From Methanobacteriaceae archaeon (lineage in GTDB: Archaea; Methanobacteriota; Methanobacteria; Methanobacteriales; Methanobacteriaceae): DNA of 9,910 nucleotides. Below, in pieces: positions 1 through 6,002 of this stretch. A model generated the notes under the pieces. That model saw nothing but the letters and a program-made list of their open reading frames with translations, was not told where the DNA came from and did no database searches. Both the position numbers and the translations under genes were made by a program. Location of the stretch: positions 1-9,910 of the forward strand of contig WOYJ01000113.1 of NCBI GenBank assembly GCA_011620845.1, given 5' to 3'. Every line of letters starts with the position of its first letter. Position 1 is the first letter of the stretch.

Positions 1-57
1 AGTTAAATTCTATGAAAAAGTAATAATAAGTTAGATATGATTTTAAGGGGCGGGATA

Positions 58-2160
58 ATGTTAGTAAGAAAAAAATTTTTAGTTTTAATATCGTTTTTAG
101 TTTTTTGTGCACTGATTTTGCCAGGTATTGTAGCAGCGGCTGGCCCTGATATTATATTTGTTAATACCACTGGAAATGATGATAACCTTGGTACTCAAGA
201 ATCTCCTAAGCTCACTATTTTAAATGCCACGGGTGCTGTTGCTCCCGGTGGTGGTATATATATAGCAAATGGGATTTATAAGGGAGATGGCAACAGGAAC
301 ATAACCATCAGCAAAAACGTAACAATCTTCGGTGAAAGTAGGACTGATACTATAATCGATGGTGAAGGTTTAGATCGGATATTTAACATTACCAGTGATG
401 GTGCTGTTATCTTGGCGAATCTAACCATTCAAAATGGATATACCGATGGAAATGGCGGTGCGGTCTACAATGATGGTTTTTTAGGCGTGTTTAATACTAA
501 CTTTACAGGAAACTCTGCAAATTCTTATGGTGGTGCTATCTTCAATAACGGTATTTATTTGATTGTGTCTAATTCTACTTTTACAGGAAACTCTGTAAAT
601 TGGTATGGTGGTGCTATCTGCAATTACGGCGGTATGTTGGGTGTGGACAATTCTACTTTTACAGAAAACATCGCATATACTGCTGGTGGGGGAATCGCTA
701 ACTATGCTACCGCTTATATTGCGAACTCTATACTCATCAATAACACTGCATCTACTGCTGCTGGTGCCTTATACAATGATGGTATGGACATGGATGATGA
801 ACTTAATTTGATGATAGTAGAAAATTCCACTTTTACAGGAAACTCTGGAGATATGGGTGGTGCTATCATGAATGAGGCTGGTTATTTGATTGCGTTATCT
901 TCTACTTTTACAGGTAACTCTGCGAATTCTGGTGGTGCTATATTTAGTGCTGGTAATGGTACTGTTGTTGTTAATTTTAACATATTTCTTGGAAACAATG
1001 CAAGTGATAGTAGTCAGGGTAGTGCTATTTACTCCGTTCACAGCATAAATGCAGAGAACAACTGGTGGGGGTTCAATGGTAACCCGTCTGACCTTGTAAA
1101 CAGCAATGTTGACGTTACCCCGTGGCTGTTTCTAAAGATCAGCGCTAACCCCGTACGTATATCAAAAAATGTTAAGTCCACAATAACAGCAGATCTAACC
1201 TATGATTCCAACGGTGGTTATCATAATCCGGCAGACGGCCACATACCAGACAACATACCTATAACATTCACCACTAACCTGGGTAACTTAGGCAGTACCA
1301 CCATCACAAAATACACACTTAATGGAGTAGCTAAAGCTACTTTAACCGGTGGAACAACCGACGGAACTGCAAATATTTCCGCAGAACTGAATGATCAGAC
1401 TGTCCAAACCAATGTCATTATAGACAATACACCACCAACTGTAACAAGTTCTGATCCTACAAAGAATGCAACTAATGTAGCAGCAGATAAGGTGATTAAG
1501 ATCACCTTTAACAAGAATATTAAGATGGGTACAGGTTGGGTTGAGCTTAAAAAGGGCAGTACTGTAATAAAAACCACTAACTCGGTAAGTGGTAAAGTTT
1601 TAACCATCAAACCATCAAGTAGTCTAATTGTAGGTGTGTACACTGTTATAATACACACTTCATCTGTAACTAGCGATGCAGGTGCCCCTGTATCCTTATT
1701 TAACACTAAATTTACAGTGGTAACTCCATCAAAAGTCACGATAAGTCAGATTGCAGCTGCAGCAGCCAGTGTTAAAAGCTACTTTGATAAAAATAAAAGA
1801 TTACCCAGCACAGTAACCATAAGCGGAATCAAGGTATCCATGCCCAAATTCCTCTACCTACTTTCACAGGCAACCATCCAGATAAGCAGTGGAAAAACAG
1901 CATCTATTACCATAAAAAATGTGAATGCAGCGCCAAAAGAATCCGGGCAAATTAAATCAGGCAAGATATTAAAGGCAGACTTTATAACCATTGCTAAAAA
2001 TGTGGTGAACTTCATAAACAACTATGGTAGAGCGCCTAATTATTTGACTACCAAATTAGGAAACATGAAATTCACCAAGGTGATATACATGTTCAGTGCG
2101 GTACTAAGCTTTTATAAAACCAATAAAAGACTGCCCAACTATGTTACAATGAGTAAATAG
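58..2160 (+). CDS. Secreted adhesin-like protein with beta-helix repeats, Ig-like domains and pseudomurein-binding repeats
   Basis: Probably a surface protein held non-covalently on the pseudomurein wall. From the ATG at 58 (700 aa) it opens with a classic signal peptide: MLVRKK, a hydrophobic core, then a likely cut after VAAA near residue 28. Residues about 120-330 carry Pmp-like right-handed beta-helix repeats (FTGNS...GGAI pattern). An NNWWG motif at 334-338 closes the helix, as in many methanobacterial adhesin-like proteins. Residues about 362-458 look like a bacterial Ig-like domain and 459-556 like an SbsA-type Ig-like domain. Residues 562-610 form a full pseudomurein-binding repeat (KNKRLPSTVTI, then MPKFLYLL). 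A second lies at about 636-686, and a third breaks off at LPNYVTMSK. The ATG at 37 would add seven residues, but the purine-rich AAGGGGCGGG just before 58 and the better signal peptide favour 58. Ligand unknown. Confidence 0.88.
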   Translation: MLVRKKFLVLISFLVFCALILPGIVAAAGPDIIFVNTTGNDDNLGTQESPKLTILNATGAVAPGGGIYIANGIYKGDGNRNITISKNVTIFGESRTDTIIDGEGLDRIFNITSDGAVILANLTIQNGYTDGNGGAVYNDGFLGVFNTNFTGNSANSYGGAIFNNGIYLIVSNSTFTGNSVNWYGGAICNYGGMLGVDNSTFTENIAYTAGGGIANYATAYIANSILINNTASTAAGALYNDGMDMDDELNLMIVENSTFTGNSGDMGGAIMNEAGYLIALSSTFTGNSANSGGAIFSAGNGTVVVNFNIFLGNNASDSSQGSAIYSVHSINAENNWWGFNGNPSDLVNSNVDVTPWLFLKISANPVRISKNVKSTITADLTYDSNGGYHNPADGHIPDNIPITFTTNLGNLGSTTITKYTLNGVAKATLTGGTTDGTANISAELNDQTVQTNVIIDNTPPTVTSSDPTKNATNVAADKVIKITFNKNIKMGTGWVELKKGSTVIKTTNSVSGKVLTIKPSSSLIVGVYTVIIHTSSVTSDAGAPVSLFNTKFTVVTPSKVTISQIAAAAASVKSYFDKNKRLPSTVTISGIKVSMPKFLYLLSQATIQISSGKTASITIKNVNAAPKESGQIKSGKILKADFITIAKNVVNFINNYGRAPNYLTTKLGNMKFTKVIYMFSAVLSFYKTNKRLPNYVTMSK
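502..942 (+). repeat. Near-identical 75-78-nt repeats coding for beta-helix rungs
   Basis: Copies of TTTACAGGAAACTCT followed by GGTGGTGCTAT recur inside the adhesin gene. The TTTACA element begins at 502, 580, 658, 832 and 907, giving spacings of 78, 78, 174 and 75 nt. The 174-nt step holds one divergent unit (INNTASTAAGALYNDG). All spacings are multiples of three, so unit gain or loss would keep the frame. Confidence 0.8.
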
Positions 2161-2183
2161 GGAAGTTTTACAATGAGCAAATA
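2144..2183 (+). repeat. 16-nt direct duplication across the adhesin stop codon
   Basis: TTACAATGAGTAAATA (2144-2159) and TTACAATGAGCAAATA (2168-2183) match at 15 of 16 positions with a 24-nt period. The first copy encodes the C-terminal TMSK and leads into the TAG stop. The second copy is in the same frame after the stop, where 22 further codons run to a TGA at about 2227. Confidence 0.7.
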
Positions 2184-2188
2184 TGAGC

Positions 2189-2934
2189 TTAAAAAACTTC
2201 TGAATTGTGACTGGCAATGGGGACCTTGAGGAGGGGAAGAAATAGGGTTGTACATCGAACAACAGATATCATGTCCTGTTCTATTATAAGTATAATTCTA
2301 TTAAGCATCTTATGTAACCCTATTTTTTTTCTTTCTGCTTCTTCAAATCTTTTTAGCTTCATAAGAATGTTAGATGTATTGTTTAACGCTGTAAGATCGT
2401 TTGGATACAGTTCCAATGCTTTTTCATGGCATTCTAAAGCTTCATCTAATTTTTCAAGCTTGGCAAATGTTGCACCTTTACCAATCCAGGCTCTGTTATA
2501 TTTGGGGATTTTTTTTCAAGCTTTTATCATAATACTTCAATGCTTCCGGATAATTTCCTTGATCGAATATTTATTGGCTTTTTTAATTGAAGAATAGTAT
2601 ACTGTAATACAAAAGAAAATAATTGAAAATATTAAAAGAATCGATAGATAAACGAATTCCCATAACTCAACGGAAATAAAACTGAAGAAATAAATATAAA
2701 TCAATATTAAACCCTGAAGGAATATGGATGTAACTGAAATTATATAATAGGCAGTGTTGAGAACTCTATAGACAAATATACCTTCATTTATCACAAATAT
2801 ATCTAACACAATCCAGGATACATTCAAAGGATTAGATCAGGAAAACCAGAATAAGTTGTACACCATAGTAAGAAGCCCTGTAAGATTAAAAGGAATTTAT
2901 AAGGCTTCTCTTTAATTCTATCAAACACACTCAT
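2189..2934 (-). pseudogene. Broken gene for a membrane-anchored TPR protein (three frameshifts)
   Basis: Three reading frames on the minus strand join into one plausible protein of about 230 aa or more. The ATG at 2934 is preceded by AAAGGTG five or six bases upstream. It starts MSVFDRIKEKPYKFLLILQG and meets a TGA at 2824-2826. One missing base there moves to a frame with about three more hydrophobic segments (ending ITVYYSSIKKANKY). Another missing base near 2566 gives a TPR helix pair, DQGNYPEALKYYDKSLKKNP. One extra base in the CCCC run at 2504-2507 restores YNRAWIGKGATFAKLEKLDE and then ALELYPNDLTALNNTSNILM. The TPR signature is clear, with alternating small and large residues and a P at the end of helix B. 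The 3' end past about 2310 is uncertain; an A8 run near 2322 may hide a fourth shift. It could also be an intact gene with sequence errors. Partners are unknown. Confidence 0.7.
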
Positions 2935-2985
2935 TTCAGCACCTTTACTCCTAGTTATTTCACATGAAGCTTATACTTTTTATAC
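2935..2985 (-). promoter_or_regulatory. Promoter and RBS of the broken TPR gene
   Basis: On the minus strand GTATAAAAA (2984-2976) is a TATA-like box about 42-50 nt before the ATG at 2934. It would place the transcript start near 2952. AAAGGTG follows, about five bases before the start codon. A well-formed start region supports a once-functional gene. Confidence 0.4.
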
Positions 2986-3010
2986 AATATAATAATAACA
3001 TGATACATGT

Positions 3011-3373
3011 TCAGATTCCATAAATGACTCTTTTAATAGAGTATTCCAGATGTTCCTGTTTTACAGGTTTACTTAACACAATAGCATCCTCTGATACCCC
3101 TAACGATTTATTCAGGCAATTTTTTTATAAAAACAGTCAGGAATATGATGGGGGTATTCTCTAGATTTTTTATTTTCCCTGCAGCTTCCACACCACCCAT
3201 TTCACTGTCTAATTTTAGATCAATTAAGATTAAATCCGGATTTAAGCTACGGGTTTTCTTTATTGCTTCTTCCCCAGTGGAAACTACATTAAGAACGTGT
3301 GTCCCAAGTTTCCTAAAATAGCTTTTAAATCCTGGATAGTCCGGGAATCAGTTTCGGCTATTAGAATATACAT
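3011..3373 (-). pseudogene. Broken single-domain response regulator (receiver domain, two frameshifts)
   Basis: Minus-strand reading begins MYILIAETDSRTIQDLKAIL at the ATG at 3373 and hits a stop at 3284-3286. One missing base near 3296-3300 restores VLNVVSTGEEAIKKTRSLNP, then DLILIDLKLDSEMGG. One extra base in the A7 run (plus strand T7, 3120-3126) restores LNKSLGVSEDAIVLSKPVKQ through to the TGA at 3011. The repaired 120-aa protein is a complete CheY-like receiver. It has the phospho-acceptor Asp in LILIDLKL, the Thr in FLTVF and the Lys-Pro in LSKPV. The acidic pocket reads AETD where families usually have E-D or D-D side by side, so it may have been atypical even when intact. No output domain follows, as is common for methanogen receivers. 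It starts 14 nt after the MraY-like gene on the same strand and may have been cotranscribed with it. Sequencing error is the main alternative. Confidence 0.75.
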
Positions 3374-3387
3374 AAAATCAACTTTAT

Positions 3388-4299
3388 TTATTTAGAAACA
3401 GCATAAGGATTGTAGAACAACCTACGCAATCCCATACGTTTCCCCAAACCATTTTCTATTTCAATATTGCTTTTTTTCAGGGTTAATTTCCTCACTAAAT
3501 CTCCTAACCCACCACCGGTAAGCACATCCATCAGTAAATCACCGAAGTAAGGGTTTTCTATTTTGAGTTCATCTTCCAGGAAGGATCTGAGGTTATTCCA
3601 CCTTAACAGAGCTATTAAAATAGATGTAATAATCAAAAGGATTAAAACGATCAGGAACACCCCGGCAGAGCCCCAATTGTAGGAATTAGACATAGTAATT
3701 CCCCAGAGGGCGTATATAATTCCCAGGGCAACGGCGAAGGAGTGGTTGCCCACTTCACCCATCATGATCTTACCCCGGTAATCCAGGGGAGCGTATCCCA
3801 GACATGCTGCCAGTACAAGTAATGCCAGGGAATATGGATTACCAGTAGTTAAATAAAGGAGCACTGCAATTATTGAGCTCATAATAATTATGGTGGAACA
3901 GGCTGTCCCGGGCTGCATATCTGCAATGTTCATGGGTTGGATCATGAGTGCAATCAGTATGGCGACCGGGCCGAAGTATAGGTATCCAACGGTCATGACC
4001 ATCAACATCCCTATGCCCCTGGAGAGCTGTCCCAGTTCAAAGGGAAGGGATTTGATCTTTTTCCTACCGATTACATCGTCTAGAAATGCCATTAAACCAA
4101 TTATGGCTATTAAATAATTTCCTGGGGGTGGGAAAAATAGTAAAAGAACTAAAAAGGGAGCCAAACCCACGGCCCGTGGAGTTCCCTCTCTTATTTTTGT
4201 GTACAGGTTCCCTCCCCATCTGGTGAAGAGGAATTTAAATAAGAGAGTTAAAACTGCTGATAATAGGAATATTAAAATTAAGAGAAATATCTGATCCAT
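3388..4299 (-). CDS. MraY-like glycosyltransferase family 4 membrane protein (pseudomurein cell-wall biosynthesis)
   Basis: The family transfers a phospho-sugar from a nucleotide-activated precursor to a polyprenyl phosphate at the membrane. In this lineage the likely role is making the lipid-linked pseudomurein precursor; that is inference. The 303-aa protein has about nine or ten hydrophobic segments. Family landmarks are REGTPRAVG (37-45, compare the GTP.MGG element of MraY), LDDVIG (73-78, the Asp pair), MNIADMQPG (123-131, the position of NxxD in bacterial enzymes) and MGEVGNHSFA (180-189). The last matches the GDxGS motif but has Glu for Asp. It is shorter than bacterial MraY (about 360 aa) and I do not see the late His-rich motif. 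The ATG at 4299 follows AGGAG by six bases. It lies 51 nt downstream of pelA with no clear promoter between, so an operon is likely. The substrate cannot be read from sequence. Confidence 0.75.
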   Translation of the reverse strand: MDQIFLLILIFLLSAVLTLLFKFLFTRWGGNLYTKIREGTPRAVGLAPFLVLLLFFPPPGNYLIAIIGLMAFLDDVIGRKKIKSLPFELGQLSRGIGMLMVMTVGYLYFGPVAILIALMIQPMNIADMQPGTACSTIIIMSSIIAVLLYLTTGNPYSLALLVLAACLGYAPLDYRGKIMMGEVGNHSFAVALGIIYALWGITMSNSYNWGSAGVFLIVLILLIITSILIALLRWNNLRSFLEDELKIENPYFGDLLMDVLTGGGLGDLVRKLTLKKSNIEIENGLGKRMGLRRLFYNPYAVSK

Positions 4300-4350
4300 A
4301 ATTTACTCCTGCTATCCAGATTTTTGTCTATTCTTATGTTATCCAATTTT

Positions 4351-5409
4351 TTAAACACTGTACCTTAAAAGCGCCGCAATACCACCTAGAGCCTGTAACT
4401 GTTTACCACCCTCGTGTTCGCTGCTTATAACCATCACTTTACCACCCAGATTCTCCGTGGTGTTCATTATCTTTTCCACATCTGGTTCCCGAACCAGTTT
4501 GTCTATGACCAGTAACTGTTCCACTGCCCCTGCTTGGGCTGCTATCTCAACCTCTTTCTTACCATAAGTTACCAGGTTTGATGTTTTCCCAATCTCCTGG
4601 AGGACTTCGGTCATGACACGCATTTCCTCGGCGATACGCCCCTCGGTTGCCATATCTTCCAGGAGCCCCTTCTGGAGGACTTCGCGTATCCCTGCTCTTC
4701 CACCTGCCCCGGTACTTTCCAGGATGGCCTTTTTAGATATTTCCTTGTGTTTCTCTTCCAGATATTTGTAGAAATCATTTTTTCCAAATCCAGGGCCGGC
4801 TATTACTATGCCCTCTATTCCTTCGAAGGTGCCTATAGTTTCCATTATCTGATCGTAGAATTTTTCGATGACCTGCTGCCGGTTCTTCTGCACCATCCTT
4901 TTCCCGGACACTCCACCCACTATGGGTCCGTAATATTCCACACCATACTGGCGCAGTATACCTAAATCGGCATTGTCATCTTCGATGACCACCACCAGGG
5001 CTTTGGGTATTTTAGATGCTTCAACCGCGTCTTTGATCCTCTGGAGATGCCAGCGGGACCATTTCTCTTTCTGTATTTTCACCGGATTTTTAAGCTTTAA
5101 ATCCAGGGTATGGTGGGAGCCCAGGGGGACCAGGTCTTCGGGACCCTTTTCAATCACACCGGTTGCCCGTAATTTTCCGGTGTACCGGTGAAAATTAATG
5201 CTATCTACACGTATGCCCATGAAGAATGTTTTCTTAATCCCTCTATCGCTACGGAGGCGTTCCCCGGTTGTATCCTGTATACGCCTTGTTGTCCTGGCTG
5301 ATAGGAGGTCTCCTGGTTCTATCAAATGGGAGAGGTGCCATAGATCATCCAGGGTTTCTGGTAATAATTCGATGATCCCCTTCTTTGTATCTTGGTGGAC
5401 GATGCGCAT
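4351..5409 (-). CDS. pelA: aPelota (Dom34-type ribosome rescue factor)
   Basis: Pelota enters stalled ribosomes in the place of a release factor, with aEF1A, and works with ABCE1 to split the subunits. At 352 aa it is full length. Residues 1-130 form the Sm-like N domain, with the basic decoding loops RTTRR (39-43) and RSDRGIKK (53-60). Residues about 135-255 are the central domain, with GPGFGK (205-210) and the TGAGGRAGI segment (233-241). Residues about 260-350 are the L30e-like C domain, ending SSEHEGGKQLQALGGIAALL. No GGQ motif is present, as expected for Pelota and unlike aRF1. The start is an ATG at 5409 with only a weak, distant GGGC upstream, so the leader is short. It heads a likely operon with the MraY-like gene, an unrelated function. 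Confidence 0.96.
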   Translation of the reverse strand: MRIVHQDTKKGIIELLPETLDDLWHLSHLIEPGDLLSARTTRRIQDTTGERLRSDRGIKKTFFMGIRVDSINFHRYTGKLRATGVIEKGPEDLVPLGSHHTLDLKLKNPVKIQKEKWSRWHLQRIKDAVEASKIPKALVVVIEDDNADLGILRQYGVEYYGPIVGGVSGKRMVQKNRQQVIEKFYDQIMETIGTFEGIEGIVIAGPGFGKNDFYKYLEEKHKEISKKAILESTGAGGRAGIREVLQKGLLEDMATEGRIAEEMRVMTEVLQEIGKTSNLVTYGKKEVEIAAQAGAVEQLLVIDKLVREPDVEKIMNTTENLGGKVMVISSEHEGGKQLQALGGIAALLRYSV

Positions 5410-5440
5410 GATAATATGCCCTTTATATTTTTATTCTGTT

Positions 5441-5448
5441 TAATATAA
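5441..5448 (-). promoter_or_regulatory. TATA box candidate for pelA
   Basis: Minus-strand TTATATTA lies about 35 nt before the pelA ATG. A normal 25-28-nt spacing puts the transcript start near 5418, leaving a leader of about ten bases and no strong Shine-Dalgarno. Confidence 0.35.
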
Positions 5449-5479
5449 GGCTATGTTCTTATTTATTTGTTCTCCAATT

Positions 5480-5509
5480 ATTTTTTTCTTCTCAATTTTT
5501 TTCTTCTCA
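5480..5509. repeat. Perfect 15-bp tandem duplication in the divergent spacer
   Basis: ATTTTTTTCTTCTCA occurs twice back to back (5480-5494 and 5495-5509) with no mismatch. It lies between the divergent starts of pelA and the small gene at 5568. It is pyrimidine-rich on the plus strand. Function unknown; slipped-strand duplication is the simplest origin. Confidence 0.85.
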
Positions 5510-5522
5510 CCTGCTTAATCAT

Positions 5523-5562
5523 AACTTTTAAATAAAAGTTATTACCATCTTTATAGTGGTGA
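5523..5562 (+). promoter_or_regulatory. TATA box inside an inverted repeat, plus GGTGA RBS, for the 109-aa gene
   Basis: AACTTTT (5523-5529) and AAAAGTT (5534-5540) are perfect inverted arms around AAAT. The TATA-like TTTTAAATA sits within them, about 38 nt before the ATG at 5568, and predicts a start near 5556. GGTGA at 5558-5562 is five bases before the ATG at 5568. This decides the start against the GTG codons at 5556 and 5559. The inverted repeat may be an operator over the TATA box, but AT-rich DNA gives such repeats by chance. Confidence 0.5.
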
Positions 5563-5567
5563 CTAAA

Positions 5568-5897
5568 ATGGAAAACCAGATTGAAGAAAAGATCGTAGAA
5601 GCTTTAAAAAATGTCGAACCTTGGCAAAGAGTGCCTACCTCAGTCGACGGAGCATTTCTAGTTAAAACTCCGGAAAAAGGAGGTAACAAAACAATAATGG
5701 TTGAAATAAACCCATTAAACGAACGTAGAACACCCATTAAACGTAGAGGCCTGTTTTTAAGGCAGTCTGTAGAACTGGAAAAGTTCCTGGAAGTCCTGGA
5801 GAACGAGAGTATCGGTGAACTATTGAAGGCAGTGGATGATATGTCCGCTAAGTCTGTGGCAAAAACTCCCGAGGGAATAAAAACACTGGAAATATGA
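5568..5897 (+). CDS. Conserved-looking small protein of unknown function
   Basis: A 109-residue soluble protein with no signal peptide or membrane segment. Residues 1-20 look helical and acidic (EEKIVEALKNVEPW). Residues about 28-65 alternate as beta strands and end in a basic stretch (NERRTPIKRRGLFLR, 51-65). Residues 67-95 are again helical (VELEKFLEVLENESIGELLK). The layout of short strands, a KRRGLFL edge and then a helix recalls small PC4-like nucleic-acid-binding domains. That is a resemblance of pattern only and I do not assign a function. Codon use and base composition match the neighbours, and the GGTGA site and TATA box support real expression. It is divergent from pelA and followed, after 105 nt, by tyrA with its own promoter. 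Confidence 0.8.
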   Translation: MENQIEEKIVEALKNVEPWQRVPTSVDGAFLVKTPEKGGNKTIMVEINPLNERRTPIKRRGLFLRQSVELEKFLEVLENESIGELLKAVDDMSAKSVAKTPEGIKTLEI

Positions 5898-5958
5898 AAA
5901 TCATAGGGTTACATAATGAGAGGATCATCATTTTAAAAATTAAGAGATACCCAGATAA

Positions 5959-5980
5959 TCTATTAAAAATATTTAATAGA
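5959..5980 (+). promoter_or_regulatory. Promoter of tyrA within a 22-bp palindrome
   Basis: TCTATTAAA (5959-5967) and TTTAATAGA (5972-5980) are perfect 9-bp inverted arms around AATA. The TATA-like TTTAATA (5972-5978) is centred about 28 nt before the ATG at 6003. This predicts a start at or next to the ATG. No GGTG or GGAG element lies upstream of the ATG, consistent with a leaderless or near-leaderless message. A protein bound to the palindrome would block TBP, so it is a good operator candidate. Confidence 0.5.
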
Positions 5981-6002
5981 CAGCCAATCTAAAGATAACT
6001 CT

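Noticed and set aside
502..942. CRISPR-like array
   Set aside because: The repeats are coding, in frame, and the spacers encode the same protein motif.
2158..2227. Amber read-through or pyrrolysine at the adhesin TAG
   Set aside because: No Pyl genes are seen and Methanobacteriales are not known for pyrrolysine use; the extension is only 22 codons and partly a duplication.
2217..2597. A 126-codon plus-strand open frame across the broken TPR gene
   Set aside because: The opposite strand shows clear TPR repeats in the same region, so this is the shadow of a decayed gene.
2500..3300. Programmed ribosomal frameshifting as the reason for the shifted frames
   Set aside because: Five shifts of both signs in two genes, most without slippery heptamers, fit decay or sequence error much better.
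2189..3373. The pair of small minus-strand genes as a toxin-antitoxin or defence module
   Set aside because: Reconstruction gives a TPR membrane protein and a CheY-like receiver, neither with toxin or nuclease features.
5915..5935. AATGA...TCATT hairpin after the 109-aa gene as a terminator
   Set aside because: The stem is only five A/T-rich pairs with an eight-base loop and four T residues.
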